Program-made: the position numbers and the translations under genes
The notes under the pieces: generated by a model
Database searches by the model: none
Told to the model about the DNA's origin: nothing
The model's input: the letters and a program-made list of their open reading frames with translations, nothing else
Shown here: positions 1 through 8,737 of the stretch, piece by piece
Position numbering within the stretch: position 1 is the stretch's first letter
How the letters are laid out: every line of letters starts with the position of its first letter
Assembly (NCBI GenBank): GCA_002067705.1
Contig: MVRL01000090.1
Coordinates: forward strand, 1 to 64,000
DNA length: 64,000 nt
Source: Methanosaeta sp. PtaU1.Bin112
GTDB lineage: Archaea > Halobacteriota > Methanosarcinia > Methanotrichales > Methanotrichaceae
Direction: 5' to 3'

Positions 1-166
1 TCACCCTCTGCCCTCTGCAATACTTCCAGGAAAAGTCTCCTGGAATGGCCAGAGTATAGGTAGGATCGTCCGCCAAAGAAAAAGTCCATTTCTCCTCCAC
101 AGCCGAGATCCAGCCACCATTGTCGGAGAAGCGCAGCCTTTCAGCTCTGGAGATTGAATAACTCAA
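1..166 (-). CDS. 3'-ward part of an unknown gene running off the left edge
   Basis: An open frame enters from just downstream of the tRNA-Ser and continues past base 1. It contains well-composed protein sequence such as 'RLRFSDNGGWISAVEEKWTF' and 'IPGDFSWKYCRGQRV', with no stop. The other two minus frames read far less like protein, although one of them is also open. A possible start is a TTG at 164-166; the frame remains open further upstream into the tRNA, so the start is uncertain. I do not recognise the family. Its position directly after a tRNA 3' end would also fit a gene remnant at a tRNA integration site, but that is only a guess. Confidence 0.4.
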   Translation of the reverse strand, partial: MSYSISRAERLRFSDNGGWISAVEEKWTFSLADDPTYTLAIPGDFSWKYCRGQRV

Positions 167-190
167 ATGAAAAATTACCCCAAAAGAAAG

Positions 191-308
191 CGCTGAGGGT
201 GAGATTTGAACTCACGAGGTGCGATGCACCACTGGTTTGCTCGTCCCGCCCTCAGAATAGAGAGCAGTACCTCAAGACCAGCGCCGTAGGCCGCTTGGCT
301 ACCTCAGC
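191..308 (-). tRNA. tRNA-Ser (anticodon TGA) with an intron
   Basis: Read on the minus strand, the acceptor strands GCTGAGG (308-302) and CCTCAGC (198-192) pair perfectly, and the discriminator base is G (191), as expected for archaeal tRNA-Ser. The T arm is GTGAG-TTCAAAT-CTCAC. A long variable arm GGTGC-ATC-GCACC marks a class II tRNA (Ser/Leu). The anticodon stem CTGGT/ACCAG closes only if about 33 bases (roughly 270-238) are removed after position 37, the canonical archaeal intron site. The loop is then CT-TGA-G plus one base, giving anticodon TGA at 274-272. No CCA is encoded. Confidence 0.85.
238..270 (-). other. tRNA-Ser intron
   Basis: About 33 bases lie between anticodon-loop position 37 and the 3' half of the anticodon stem. 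In archaea such introns are removed by the tRNA splicing endonuclease at a bulge-helix-bulge. I see the interruption directly; the exact splice sites are uncertain by one or two bases. Confidence 0.7.
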
Positions 309-389
309 TCAGCCGGACCTGTTCGCATCAATAGCTCTTAAGCCTGACGATTCGATAATCTTAATACCCTTTGCCGCCATTTTCCTCTG

Positions 390-1631
390 ATGCTGATTAA
401 AGACGTCTCCATAATAGAAGCAGGACGGCTGCAATCTGGCCGGGACATTCTCATCGAGGAGGGGAGGATCACCAGCGTGGGCAGCGACCTGGGTCGAAAT
501 AGCAATGAGGAAGAGATAATCGACGGACGGGGAAAGCTCGCCATCCCTGGCCTGATCAACGGCCACACCCACCTGGCCATGACCCTCCTGCGTGGCTATG
601 CAGACGACATGGAGCTCATGCCCTGGCTGCAGGAGAAAATCTGGCCTCTGGAAGCCAAGATCACTGAGGAAGACGTCTTCTGGGGGGTGAAGCTGGGCTG
701 CCTGGAGCTGATTCGCTTCGGGATCACCTGCTACAATGACATGTACTATTTCCCGGATACTGCTGCCTGCGCCACGCGCGAGATGGGGCTGCGAGCCTTT
801 CTCTCCGGCGTGGTCTTCGATATGAAGCCGGAGCTTCTCGGCCAGGTGGAGCCCTTCATCCGCCGCTGGAAGGGCGACGAGCTGATCGTCCCGACGGTGG
901 GGCCGCATGCCGCCTACACCTGCTCAGAGGAGACGCTTCTCAAAGTGAAGGAGATCGCAGACCGGCATGACGCCATGATCCACATCCACCTCTCCGAGAC
1001 CCGCGAGGAGGTGGACGGCTTTCTGCTCTCTAAGGGCAAAAGCCCGGTGGAGTACCTTGACAGCCTGGGCCTGGTTAACGAGCGACTGGCTGCGGTGCAC
1101 TGCGTCTGGCTCTCCCCTGAAGACTGCCACCTTCTCGCCCAAAGAAAAGCCAATGTGATAAGCTGCACTGAGAGCAACCTCAAGCTGACCTCGGGAATTG
1201 CTCCTCTGAACACCATGATGCAGGCGGGAATAAACGTCTGCCTGGGCACAGACGGAGCTTCCAGCAACAACAACCTCAGCCTCTTCGAGGAGATGAAGAC
1301 CACCGCTATCGCCCAGAAGAACGCCTACCACACCCCTGCCAACTTCTCTGCAGAGCAGATCTGGCACATGGCCACTGAGAATGCCGCACGAGCTTTCAGG
1401 CTTGGTCTCGGGCTTCGCCCCGGAGCCCTCGCTGACCTCGCTCTCATCGACCTGAAAAAACCCTGGTTCTGGCCGCAGAGCAATATCATCTCCCATCTGG
1501 TCTACAGCATGGCCGGTGGCGTGGACACAACCATTGTGGCCGGCAAGGTCCTGATGCAGAACGGGGTGATCCCTGGCGAAGAGGAGATCCTGGAGAAGGC
1601 CCAGGAGCGCTTCCTGCGACTGACCTCTTAG
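390..1631 (+). CDS. dadD: 5'-deoxyadenosine / S-adenosylhomocysteine deaminase (amidohydrolase, DadD/MtaD type)
   Basis: A 413-residue metal-dependent amidohydrolase of the MtaD/SsnA/DadD group. Metal ligands are visible in order: H59-x-H61 in 'GLINGHTHLAMTLLRG', H200 in 'MIHIHLSETREE', H237 in 'AVHCVW', and D288 in 'CLGTDGASSNNN'. Length matches the family. In methanogens the characterised member deaminates 5'-deoxyadenosine left by radical SAM enzymes and also accepts S-adenosylhomocysteine and methylthioadenosine, which salvages the purine. Substrate preference here is inferred from the lineage. It stands alone, convergent with uvrC. The ribosome-binding site is weak, but the start is fixed by the usual short N-terminal beta strands. 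Confidence 0.85.
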   Translation: MLIKDVSIIEAGRLQSGRDILIEEGRITSVGSDLGRNSNEEEIIDGRGKLAIPGLINGHTHLAMTLLRGYADDMELMPWLQEKIWPLEAKITEEDVFWGVKLGCLELIRFGITCYNDMYYFPDTAACATREMGLRAFLSGVVFDMKPELLGQVEPFIRRWKGDELIVPTVGPHAAYTCSEETLLKVKEIADRHDAMIHIHLSETREEVDGFLLSKGKSPVEYLDSLGLVNERLAAVHCVWLSPEDCHLLAQRKANVISCTESNLKLTSGIAPLNTMMQAGINVCLGTDGASSNNNLSLFEEMKTTAIAQKNAYHTPANFSAEQIWHMATENAARAFRLGLGLRPGALADLALIDLKKPWFWPQSNIISHLVYSMAGGVDTTIVAGKVLMQNGVIPGEEEILEKAQERFLRLTS

Positions 1632-1705
1632 CCTTGCTTTTTAGCCTGACCTTCCGCCTAAACTCTTAGCTTTTTTCTTTAGTCTCTGGCATTATATTGC
1701 ATCAT

Positions 1706-3256
1706 TCAGTCGGCTATCGCCTTCTTTCGCAGCAGCCGGTTGTAGGTGATGGCAAATCTGTGCGCCTCGTCTCTGATCTCCTGGACAAAGAGCGATGCCT
1801 TTTCATTCTTCTTGATATCAAGTGGCCCATCCAATCCAGGAACGTAGATCTCCTCCTTCTCTTTGGCCAGGGAGATGATGGGAATCTTCAGCCGCAGCTC
1901 TCGCAGAACTGCCAGAGCAGACGAGAGCTGGCCTTTCCCTCCATCGATGAGGATGAGGTCCGGCATCTCCTGCATCTCCTCTTTAAGGCGGGAGTAGCGG
2001 CGCCGCACCACCTCTGCTATGGAGGCAAAATCGTCTATTCCCTGCACGCTCTTGATCTTGAAGCGCCGGTAGTTGCTCTTGTCCGGCCTGCCACCCCGAA
2101 ACTGCACCATCGATCCCACTGAAAATGTGCCTGCCAGATGGGAGATGTCAAAGCACTCAATTACCTGCGGGGCCCTGGGCAGATGCAGCGCCTCCGCCAG
2201 GGCCTGAACCTTCATCCGGTCTCCGAAAAAGCCGATATCCAAATTCTTCCTGGCCAGCTCCAGCAGCTCCTTCTTCTCCCCCTGTCTTGGAACGGTGACA
2301 TGCACCTTCTTTCCCTTGAGAGCAGTGAGGAAATCAACCAATGACTCCTCCAGAGGCTCAGCGAGAATCAGCTCCTCAGGAGGCTCTCTCTCCGAGTAGT
2401 ATGCCACCAGAAACTCCTCCAGGAAGTTGTCGCTCTGGGCGAATACGAACTCCTCTTTTCCCTCCAGAGTGCCCCGGTAAACCTTGAAGAGCATGAGAAA
2501 GACGCTCCCCTCTTCCGCCCTGTAGCTGATGACGTCCTGATCGTACTTGCGGCTCTTCTCCACCTGCTGGCGCTCCTCTAGATGCTGCAATGCCGCTATC
2601 TCATCCCGAAGCTGTATTGCCCTCTCAAACTCCTGACGATCGGATAGCTCTGCCATCTCCAGTTGCAGAGACTCTAAGAGCTCTCTGCTCTTGCCTGCCA
2701 GAGCAAATGCGGCTCTCTTCACCCTGGCCTGGTAATCGGCCTGGGATATCTTTCCAATGCAGGGTCCTGCGCAGTGGCCCAGATGGTAGCGCAGGCAGGC
2801 ACGCCTGGACATCCTCTTGCAGGTGCGAAGACCAAATGTCTTGCGAATGAGCTGATAGACGAATGTCCTCTCCCTGGCGGAGGTAAAGGGGCCGAAGAAC
2901 GAGCCCCTGCCTGAGGCCTTGCGGGAGACCCTGATGCGCGGAAAGTCTTCATCGGTCAGCTCGATGAAAGCATAGCGGGAGGAGTCCTTGAGCTTGATGT
3001 TGTAGCACGGCTGGTGCTTCTTGATGAGGGTGTTCTCCAGGAGGAGCGCTTCCACCTCGGTGTTGGTGACGATGAACTGCACTCCTCTCGATGCGAGGAC
3101 GAGGGCTCTTGTTCTGGGTGCATGGTCCTGCTTCTGGAAATAGTTAGACACACGCTTCTTTAGGTCTCGGGCTTTGCCAACATAGATGATCTTATCCTGG
3201 TCGTCGGTGAACAGGTAGCATCCGGGATTATGAGGAAGGATGTCGAGAGATATCAT
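1706..3256 (-). CDS. uvrC: UvrABC excinuclease subunit C
   Basis: A 516-residue UvrC. It opens with the GIY-YIG nuclease domain (G12 to Y25-V-G27, 'DKIIYVGKARDLKKRVSNYF'), which makes the 3' incision in nucleotide excision repair. A Cys-containing linker 'RRACLRYHLGHCAGPCIGKI' follows, then a UVR motif near residue 210 ('DRQEFERAIQLRDEIAAL') that binds UvrB, and then the RNase H-like 5' incision domain ('VIECFDISHLAGTFSVGSM'). The protein ends straight after that domain and lacks the C-terminal double helix-hairpin-helix of the roughly 600-residue bacterial proteins. No uvrA or uvrB is in the window. Confidence 0.95.
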   Translation of the reverse strand: MISLDILPHNPGCYLFTDDQDKIIYVGKARDLKKRVSNYFQKQDHAPRTRALVLASRGVQFIVTNTEVEALLLENTLIKKHQPCYNIKLKDSSRYAFIELTDEDFPRIRVSRKASGRGSFFGPFTSARERTFVYQLIRKTFGLRTCKRMSRRACLRYHLGHCAGPCIGKISQADYQARVKRAAFALAGKSRELLESLQLEMAELSDRQEFERAIQLRDEIAALQHLEERQQVEKSRKYDQDVISYRAEEGSVFLMLFKVYRGTLEGKEEFVFAQSDNFLEEFLVAYYSEREPPEELILAEPLEESLVDFLTALKGKKVHVTVPRQGEKKELLELARKNLDIGFFGDRMKVQALAEALHLPRAPQVIECFDISHLAGTFSVGSMVQFRGGRPDKSNYRRFKIKSVQGIDDFASIAEVVRRRYSRLKEEMQEMPDLILIDGGKGQLSSALAVLRELRLKIPIISLAKEKEEIYVPGLDGPLDIKKNEKASLFVQEIRDEAHRFAITYNRLLRKKAIAD

Positions 3257-3764
3257 GCTCTGAGAGAGAAAGCATTCTCCGGCTATTTCATTGTAACTAA
3301 AAGGGAGTATGAGCCTTCGGGGCGAAAGGGATTGATTCTTTGGGAAGGCTCCAATAGATTACCTGTATTTTTAACTATTTAAGCTTAATTAAATGTGCTC
3401 TGGCGCATTCCTTCCTCGAAATAGTCTTCATAGTAATATTCACGTTCTTGATAGTAATAAGATGAGTATGGAATGGATAAAGCAGGGACGCTGATACAGG
3501 TAATTTCCGACTGCTACAAAGAAGTTAATATGAATGATATTAATAGGGTGCCACGCTCTCGCCTGCATGTGCGCAGGAAGCCGCGGAAATTGCATTCTGG
3601 AATTACTCAAAGAAGAACTCCTCTCAGAAGAAGCCCTCTTTGTCAAGGTCCTCTTTGTCAAGGACAATTATATGCGCGAGATCGATGCAACAAGCAGGAT
3701 CAGCCGTCCGACGGTTTTGAGATAGATATATCTGTAGAGTTATATCATTGAATCCAAATAATTG
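3257..3764. other. 508-base intergenic region without a convincing gene
   Basis: Upstream of uvrC the sequence is AT-rich and includes 'aagcttaattaaatg', probably part of the uvrC promoter region. The rest (about 3470-3750) has short open frames in both plus frames whose better-looking halves lie in different frames ('MNDINRVPRSRLHVRRK' and 'LKEELLSEEALFVKVLFVKD'). This could be a decayed small gene. Nothing firmer can be said. Confidence 0.5.
3635..3663 (+). repeat. 14-bp tandem direct repeat, period 15
   Basis: The unit cctctttgtcaagg occurs at 3635-3648 and again at 3650-3663, separated by one base. It lies inside the gene-poor stretch between surE and uvrC. No function is apparent. Confidence 0.8.
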
Positions 3765-4553
3765 CTAAAATAAGCGATCAACCTCCTTGAAATCGATCCT
3801 GGCAGTAGAATCAAGCGTTAGGGGCGTGAGTGATATCTTCTTATCCTGGTAGACGGTCTGCACATCCGTGTCCTTCTCATCCGAACGAATCAGATCTCCG
3901 TCTATCCAGTAGTAGGGCCTTCCCCTGGGATCAAACCGCTCCTGGACGGTTGTCCGAAAGATCTTGCGGGCCAGCCTGGTGACAACGATCTCCGTATCCT
4001 CAGTGGCATCAGCCGGAATATTCAGATTCAGAACATCGACGCCTTCAGGCAGGCCGTGCTCCAGCACCTTGCCTGCCACCCGGCGCAACACTGTTGTTGC
4101 CACCTCAAAATCGTGCTTTGCCCCATGGTGCATATCGAATTTGTCGCCCTGGTCTACAACCTGGATGGAGGCGGCAATGGAGGGGATGCCGTAGCTAGCT
4201 GCCTCCAGGGCGGCACCAATGGTCCCGCTGGTGGTGACCGTGTCGGTGCTGATGTTCTCGCCAACATTGATTCCGGATACGACGAGGTCTGGAAGATCTC
4301 CTTTCATGATGGCGAAGATGCCGATGATGACCGAATCCACAGGCGTTCCTGTGACTGCATAGGCTTGAAAGCCATTGAAATTCACCTGGGCGTAGCGCAG
4401 CGGCTCAAAGACGGATACCGATCTTCCCACGCCGCTCTTCTGCCCGGATGGCGCGGCTACTATTACCTCGCCCAAGCCTTGCACGGCTTTGGCTGCAGCC
4501 TGCAGGCCTGAGGCATAAACGCCGTCATCATTGCTGACCAGTATTCGATGCAT
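3765..4553 (-). CDS. surE: 5'-nucleotidase SurE
   Basis: A 262-residue SurE-family nucleoside 5'-monophosphate phosphatase. The metal-binding aspartate pair is D9-D10 in 'ILVSNDDGVYASGL'. The family loops 'SGQKSGVG', 'VSGINVGENIS' and 'TSGTIGAALEA' follow in the usual order. The enzyme acts in the cytoplasm as a nucleotide phosphatase with broad substrate use. Its start lies 52 bases beyond the Mrp stop on the same strand, so co-transcription with the Mrp and radical SAM genes is possible. Length is normal and the call is firm. Confidence 0.95.
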   Translation of the reverse strand: MHRILVSNDDGVYASGLQAAAKAVQGLGEVIVAAPSGQKSGVGRSVSVFEPLRYAQVNFNGFQAYAVTGTPVDSVIIGIFAIMKGDLPDLVVSGINVGENISTDTVTTSGTIGAALEAASYGIPSIAASIQVVDQGDKFDMHHGAKHDFEVATTVLRRVAGKVLEHGLPEGVDVLNLNIPADATEDTEIVVTRLARKIFRTTVQERFDPRGRPYYWIDGDLIRSDEKDTDVQTVYQDKKISLTPLTLDSTARIDFKEVDRLF

Positions 4554-4605
4554 CGGTTTCTCCCAATGTTCCTCATATATTAAAAGCCAGCCAATAGAGC
4601 AGGAG

Positions 4606-5457
4606 CTAAAAGAACATCTCCATCAATCTCTCCACTATCTTGCCGAAGCTTCCGCCCGCCTCCGATCCGCTCTGCACGAAGGTCTCTCCGCGATCGCCCA
4701 GAGTGCAGATCGATGGATCAATGGGAATTGCTCCCAGGAAGGGCACATCCATCTCCTCGGCCATCCTCTCGCCGCCGCCGGAGCCAAAGATGCTTATCCT
4801 CTCGCCGCAATGCGGGCAGACCAGTCCCGACATGTTCTCCACAATGCCCAGCACCGGCAGCTTCATAGCCTTGACCATGTTCACCGCTTTTCGGCTGTCG
4901 AGGAGCGCGACATCCTGAGGCGTGGTTACTATTATCGCTCCCGCCAGCTCAGGGATGAGCTGCACCACGGAAAGAGGCTCATCACTGGTGCCAGGCGGCA
5001 TATCGACCAGCAGGAAATCGAGATCGCCCCAGTTCACATCCTGGATGAACTGCTTGATGGCTGCCATCTTCATGGGGCCGCGCCAGACCACCGGAGTATC
5101 GCGACTGGTGAGAATGAGAGCCATTGATGCGGCCTTGATTCCCTCTGCAACCGCCGGCTCTATTCCCTCTGGTCCTTGCCTTAGCTTTTCATCCTCAATT
5201 CCCAGGAGCTTGGGAATATCCGGGCCGGTGATATCGCCATCGAGTATGCCGACCCTCAGGCCTTTCATCTGCAGGGCACGCGCCAGGTTGACGGTCACTG
5301 TGCTCTTGCCCACGCCTCCTTTTCCGCTGGCGATGATGATCTTGTGCTTGACTTTTGCCATTCGATCGACTTTATATGCGCACTCCTTTCCATCACCTTG
5401 ATCCTTGCAGGACCCCTTCTGGGCACATGAATCACAATCATTCTTCTTTTCTGTCAT
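4606..5457 (-). CDS. Mrp/NBP35 (ApbC) family iron-sulfur cluster carrier ATPase
   Basis: A P-loop ATPase of the Mrp/NBP35 group, which binds and hands over [4Fe-4S] clusters to apo-proteins. It has the deviant Walker A 'ASGKGGVGKSTVTVNLARAL', the Asp-containing 'VDMPPGTSDE' loop and a C-terminal Cys pair in 'LVCPHCGERI'. An N-terminal NBP35-like cluster motif C-x2-C-x5-C ('CDSCAQKGSC') is also present. I chose the ATG at 5457 ('MTEKKNDCDSC'); the frame could begin 24 bases further upstream at 5481, and no ribosome-binding site decides between them. The methanogen version is generally thought to serve many Fe-S enzymes. Confidence 0.9.
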   Translation of the reverse strand: MTEKKNDCDSCAQKGSCKDQGDGKECAYKVDRMAKVKHKIIIASGKGGVGKSTVTVNLARALQMKGLRVGILDGDITGPDIPKLLGIEDEKLRQGPEGIEPAVAEGIKAASMALILTSRDTPVVWRGPMKMAAIKQFIQDVNWGDLDFLLVDMPPGTSDEPLSVVQLIPELAGAIIVTTPQDVALLDSRKAVNMVKAMKLPVLGIVENMSGLVCPHCGERISIFGSGGGERMAEEMDVPFLGAIPIDPSICTLGDRGETFVQSGSEAGGSFGKIVERLMEMFF

Positions 5458-5513
5458 GAAAATCATTCCGCTCGTTGGCATGCAATTGTTTAATATGATT
5501 TGTATAACAATAG

Positions 5514-6413
5514 TTATGATTCATCGATAGCATGAAAATACAGCTTTCCGCCATGCAGCCGTCTCGATATCAGTCCGTCATTCTCCATGATCTTGCAGTA
5601 TTTGATGGCATCGCTTCCGTCTATCTTCAGATGGCAGCTTATCTCCTCCAGTGTGCCGGGCCTGGCCATGAGAAGCTCCATCAGCCGGTCCCGAATGCGG
5701 TCCGGAACGCACCAGTCCCAGTCCGGTATCAGCTCGGCACCAGGGAATATCTCCAGCATCCTTCTCATCTCCTCCTCGCTCAGAGGCTCAACCGGCTCCG
5801 CAGGGGTGCGGACCACGGTGTTGAGCTGAATTCGGTCCGGCTCGGTTGACTCTGCCGCTCTGGCGATCTCTTCTGCCTCCTCATCGTTTATGCCTTTGAC
5901 CAGCATCACCTCCAACCAGATCTCGCCGGAGTATTCTTTTCTAAATTCTTTTAGGCCTTCTATCATATCCGCAGCCAAAAGGCCAGATGCCGGCCGGTTG
6001 ATGGACTGAAAAGCCTTCTCGCTGACTGCATCCAGCGAGGGGAGGACCACATCCGCAGCGGAAACCTCTTTTCGAACAGATGGGCTGGAGAGAAGGGTGC
6101 TGTTGGTGATTACTGCTACAGGGCTATTCACTAGCTCTTTGGCCCGGGACACAATCTCCCCCAGGTCAAGGCTTAACGTCGGTTCACCCGATCCGGCAAA
6201 TGTGAGATGATCGAAAGGCTCTGCCCGTCTGAGCTCGATCTCTCTTATGACTTTTTGCCTGGGCACAAAACGATCCCGGCAAGAGGTTAAGCAGGCAGTA
6301 CGGCCCAGCTCACAATAGACGCAATCCAGGTTGCAGGTCTTGTACTTGAGCAGGTCCACACCCATGGACAGGCCCAGGCGACGAGATAGCACCGGACCAA
6401 AGAGGTATCCCAT
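5514..6413 (-). CDS. Radical SAM protein with C-terminal winged-helix-like domain
   Basis: A 299-residue radical SAM enzyme. The [4Fe-4S] motif is C27-x3-C31-x2-C34 in 'CNLDCVYCELG', and the SAM-binding 'FAGSGEPTLS' follows. The family resembles the COG0731 group of wybutosine-related Fe-S oxidoreductases, but its reaction is unknown. The last 55 residues or so ('PGTLEEISCHLKIDGSDAIKYC') look like a winged helix-turn-helix, suggesting nucleic acid or partner binding. The gene lies 56 bases upstream of the Mrp coding region on the same strand, a sensible neighbour because radical SAM enzymes need Fe-S clusters. The function is unassigned. Confidence 0.8.
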   Translation of the reverse strand: MGYLFGPVLSRRLGLSMGVDLLKYKTCNLDCVYCELGRTACLTSCRDRFVPRQKVIREIELRRAEPFDHLTFAGSGEPTLSLDLGEIVSRAKELVNSPVAVITNSTLLSSPSVRKEVSAADVVLPSLDAVSEKAFQSINRPASGLLAADMIEGLKEFRKEYSGEIWLEVMLVKGINDEEAEEIARAAESTEPDRIQLNTVVRTPAEPVEPLSEEEMRRMLEIFPGAELIPDWDWCVPDRIRDRLMELLMARPGTLEEISCHLKIDGSDAIKYCKIMENDGLISRRLHGGKLYFHAIDES

Positions 6414-6530
6414 AATTCGTTCCCGCTCCGCTTTTCACTAATTATCCTTTCTGCATGGCAACTAGCCAGCACCTAGATTTAACCTTATTTATTGATAAAG
6501 CTTAAATGACCGCAAGCCCGAACAATCAGC

Positions 6531-7487
6531 ATGGACAAGGCTCATGAACTGATCGATTTACTCGGCAAGAGCGATGACTACTTCGAACGCCAGAAAGCGG
6601 CATGGGCGCTGGTGAATATGGGAGAGGAGTCCGTGGAAGAGACCGCCAGAGCTCTGGAGAGTGGCGAGTTCTCAGATCTGAGATACAAATCAGCCTGGAT
6701 CCTGGGCAGGATTGGAAGCCCTCGAGGAGTAGAACCGCTCTGTCGGGCCCTGCTCAATGATCCTGATCATGTGGTTCGCGAATGGTGCGCCGCCGCCCTG
6801 GAAGCAGTCAACTGCCCTGAGGCGATCTCTACGCTGGTTCTTGCTATGAAAAGAGACAGCTCCAAAGACGTTCGCCTGCGAGCAGCAGTAGCTCTGCGCA
6901 AGCTGCAGGCAGCAGCGGCTCTGCGTGATCTGCTCAGCTACAGCGACCCAGAGATCAGGGGCATGGCGGTGACCGGCCTTGCCAAAATTGGACACAGAGA
7001 TTCTTTGCAGGATGTGGCAAAGCTGCTCGATGATGAGAACAATGAGGTCAGACGCAGAGCTGCAGCTTTCATAGGCGAGGTAGCCAATAATACAGCCTGC
7101 AATGAGTCGTTGAGCCTTATAGCTCGGAGTCTGCAAGATAGTGATAGTTCAGTCCGATGCGAGGCCCTCAAATCCCTGGGCAAGATAAAGGGGGAGAAAG
7201 CCTGCGATCTGGCTTTGCAGGCTTTGAAAGACAGTGAATGGCAGGTTCGATACACTGCCGTTACGGCCCTCGGGGAGATCGGCCATAACAAAGCTCTCGA
7301 TGCCCTGGTGAATGTCATGTTCGGAAAGGAGGACGAGGAGATCAGAGCCTGGGCGGCCTGGAGCCTGGGAGAAATTGGCGATGTTAGGGCGATAGAGCCA
7401 TTGCAGCGAGCCTACAAGACCTGTCCCACAGAAGTGATGAAGAAGGCCAAAGATTCGCTGGTGGAGATATTCAAGGTGGAGATTTAA
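6531..7487 (+). CDS. HEAT-repeat protein (PBS-lyase type repeats)
   Basis: A 318-residue protein made almost entirely of about 31-residue HEAT-like repeats, seen as recurring 'VR..AA.ALG.IG' helices ('RYKSAWILGRIGSPRGVEPL', 'RYTAVTALGEIGHNKALDAL', 'IRAWAAWSLGEIGDVRAIEP'). Such solenoids are protein-protein scaffolds. The class is common in Methanothrix and cyanobacteria, and a specific partner cannot be inferred. There is no signal peptide, so it is probably cytoplasmic. It is divergent from the radical SAM gene with 117 bases between; a TATA-like 'gcttaaatg' sits about 25-30 bases before the start, so the transcript may be nearly leaderless. Confidence 0.85.
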   Translation: MDKAHELIDLLGKSDDYFERQKAAWALVNMGEESVEETARALESGEFSDLRYKSAWILGRIGSPRGVEPLCRALLNDPDHVVREWCAAALEAVNCPEAISTLVLAMKRDSSKDVRLRAAVALRKLQAAAALRDLLSYSDPEIRGMAVTGLAKIGHRDSLQDVAKLLDDENNEVRRRAAAFIGEVANNTACNESLSLIARSLQDSDSSVRCEALKSLGKIKGEKACDLALQALKDSEWQVRYTAVTALGEIGHNKALDALVNVMFGKEDEEIRAWAAWSLGEIGDVRAIEPLQRAYKTCPTEVMKKAKDSLVEIFKVEI

Positions 7488-7558
7488 TATTATATTGATG
7501 GCATTATAATATCATGCTCATCTACTTCTTTGCTCATCTACATCTTTTATGGTTTTCC

Positions 7559-8515
7559 CTATTTCTTCCTCAAAGCATGACAGGCTCCGCTGCCCCGCTT
7601 TTCAAAATAGTCCTGATGATACTCTTCCGCGGGATAGAATGTCGAGGCGGCAACGATCTGAGTAACGGATTTATTCGCGTAGGTGCCGGAGCGGTCAAAC
7701 TCCTCTTTGGACCTCTCCGCCTCTTCTCTCTGCTCATCGCTATGATAGAAGATAGCAGAACGATATTGTGTGCCCACATCCGGGCCCTGACGGTTCGATG
7801 TGGTTGGATCATGCATCCGCCAGAAGAGAGCGAGCAACTCTTTGTAGGATACTTCTTTAGCATCAAACAGAATCTTAACTGCCTCGGCGTGGCCGGTAAG
7901 ACCGGTACAAACCTGACGGTAGGTTGGATTGGGATAAGATCCCCCTGTGTAGCCCGCAGTCGTCTTAACTACTCCCTTGACCTTGTTGAAGATGGATTGC
8001 ACGCCCCAGAAACAGCCGGCTGCAAAGGTAGCAGTCTGAAGGGCCGGTTCGGTCTTCTCCGGGGAATTAGGATTGCGAAATAGCTTTGCGTATTCGCCGT
8101 ATCCCTCTTTTTCCAGATCCTCAGCCGGAATAAACCGCAGAGAGGCAGAGTTGATGCAGTAGCGCTGGCCGGTGGGAGCAGGCCCATCATCGAAGACATG
8201 ACCGAGATGGCAGTTGCCATGCCTGCTGCTTACTTCCACTCGATTCATGCCGTAGCTGCTATCCGCTTTTGTCACAATATTTTCTTCCTTTAAAGGACGG
8301 ACGAAGCTCGGCCAGCCGGTCCCTGAATCGAATTTGTCCTGTGAGGAAAAGAGCGGCTCGCCCGAGATCACATCCACATAGATGCCCGCTCTTTTGTTAT
8401 TCCAGAATTCGTTCTGGAAAGGCGGCTCAGTTCCGCATTGTTGAGTCACATGAAACTGTAGCGGAGTAAGCTTTCTTTTAAGATCATCTTCTGAATTTAC
8501 GTGGATCATACTCAT
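7559..8515 (-). CDS. msrBA: Bifunctional methionine sulfoxide reductase, MsrB-MsrA fusion
   Basis: A two-domain fusion repairing both stereoisomers of methionine sulfoxide. Residues 15-140 are MsrB ('[10 protein letters not shown]', catalytic Cys120 in '[14 protein letters not shown]'). Residues 160-318 are MsrA with catalytic Cys168 in '[12 protein letters not shown]'. The order is B then A. The MsrB half lacks the two CxxC zinc pairs of other MsrB proteins. In an anaerobe this points to defence against oxidant exposure. It has its own promoter region, divergent from the zinc-ribbon gene with 48 bases between. Confidence 0.95.
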   Translation of the reverse strand: MSMIHVNSEDDLKRKLTPLQFHVTQQCGTEPPFQNEFWNNKRAGIYVDVISGEPLFSSQDKFDSGTGWPSFVRPLKEENIVTKADSSYGMNRVEVSSRHGNCHLGHVFDDGPAPTGQRYCINSASLRFIPAEDLEKEGYGEYAKLFRNPNSPEKTEPALQTATFAAGCFWGVQSIFNKVKGVVKTTAGYTGGSYPNPTYRQVCTGLTGHAEAVKILFDAKEVSYKELLALFWRMHDPTTSNRQGPDVGTQYRSAIFYHSDEQREEAERSKEEFDRSGTYANKSVTQIVAASTFYPAEEYHQDYFEKRGSGACHALRKK

Positions 8516-8563
8516 ACCTCTTCGGGATAACTTATTTACGATCGGAAGGTCAAATAGATTACT

Positions 8564-8722
8564 ATGTGCGCCACCTGCGGCTGCGGAATTGATCTGGGCG
8601 GAATTGAAGAGGTCTTTGCCAGGAATTACAGATGCCAGGATTGCAGCATGATTTTCAGGGGCTTCGGCTACAGGTTGCCCTGCCCACGATGCAAATCAAC
8701 CAATACCAAGATTGCAAGGTAG
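8564..8722 (+). CDS. 52-residue zinc-ribbon protein upstream of methanogenesis marker 8
   Basis: A short frame from the ATG at 8564 to TAG at 8720-8722, rich in cysteine: '[10 protein letters not shown]', then '[20 protein letters not shown]', then '[11 protein letters not shown]'. The pairs C24-x2-C27 and C40-x2-C43 make a plausible rubredoxin/zinc-ribbon fold, with a further C-x2-C-x-C at the N-terminus (C2, C5, C7). It ends 15 bases before the methanogenesis marker 8 gene, so the two are probably co-expressed. Similar tiny zinc ribbons accompany methanogenesis genes in other methanogens, but I cannot name this one. Confidence 0.75.
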   Translation: MCATCGCGIDLGGIEEVFARNYRCQDCSMIFRGFGYRLPCPRCKSTNTKIAR

Positions 8723-8737
8723 CGGAAGGCGGCGGAA

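Noticed and set aside
154-390. 78-codon open frame on the plus strand
   Set aside because: It lies across the tRNA-Ser on the opposite strand and has no protein-like composition.
3473-3751. Small frame(s) between surE and uvrC
   Set aside because: The better-looking segments are in different frames and overlap a tandem repeat; support is too weak for a gene call.
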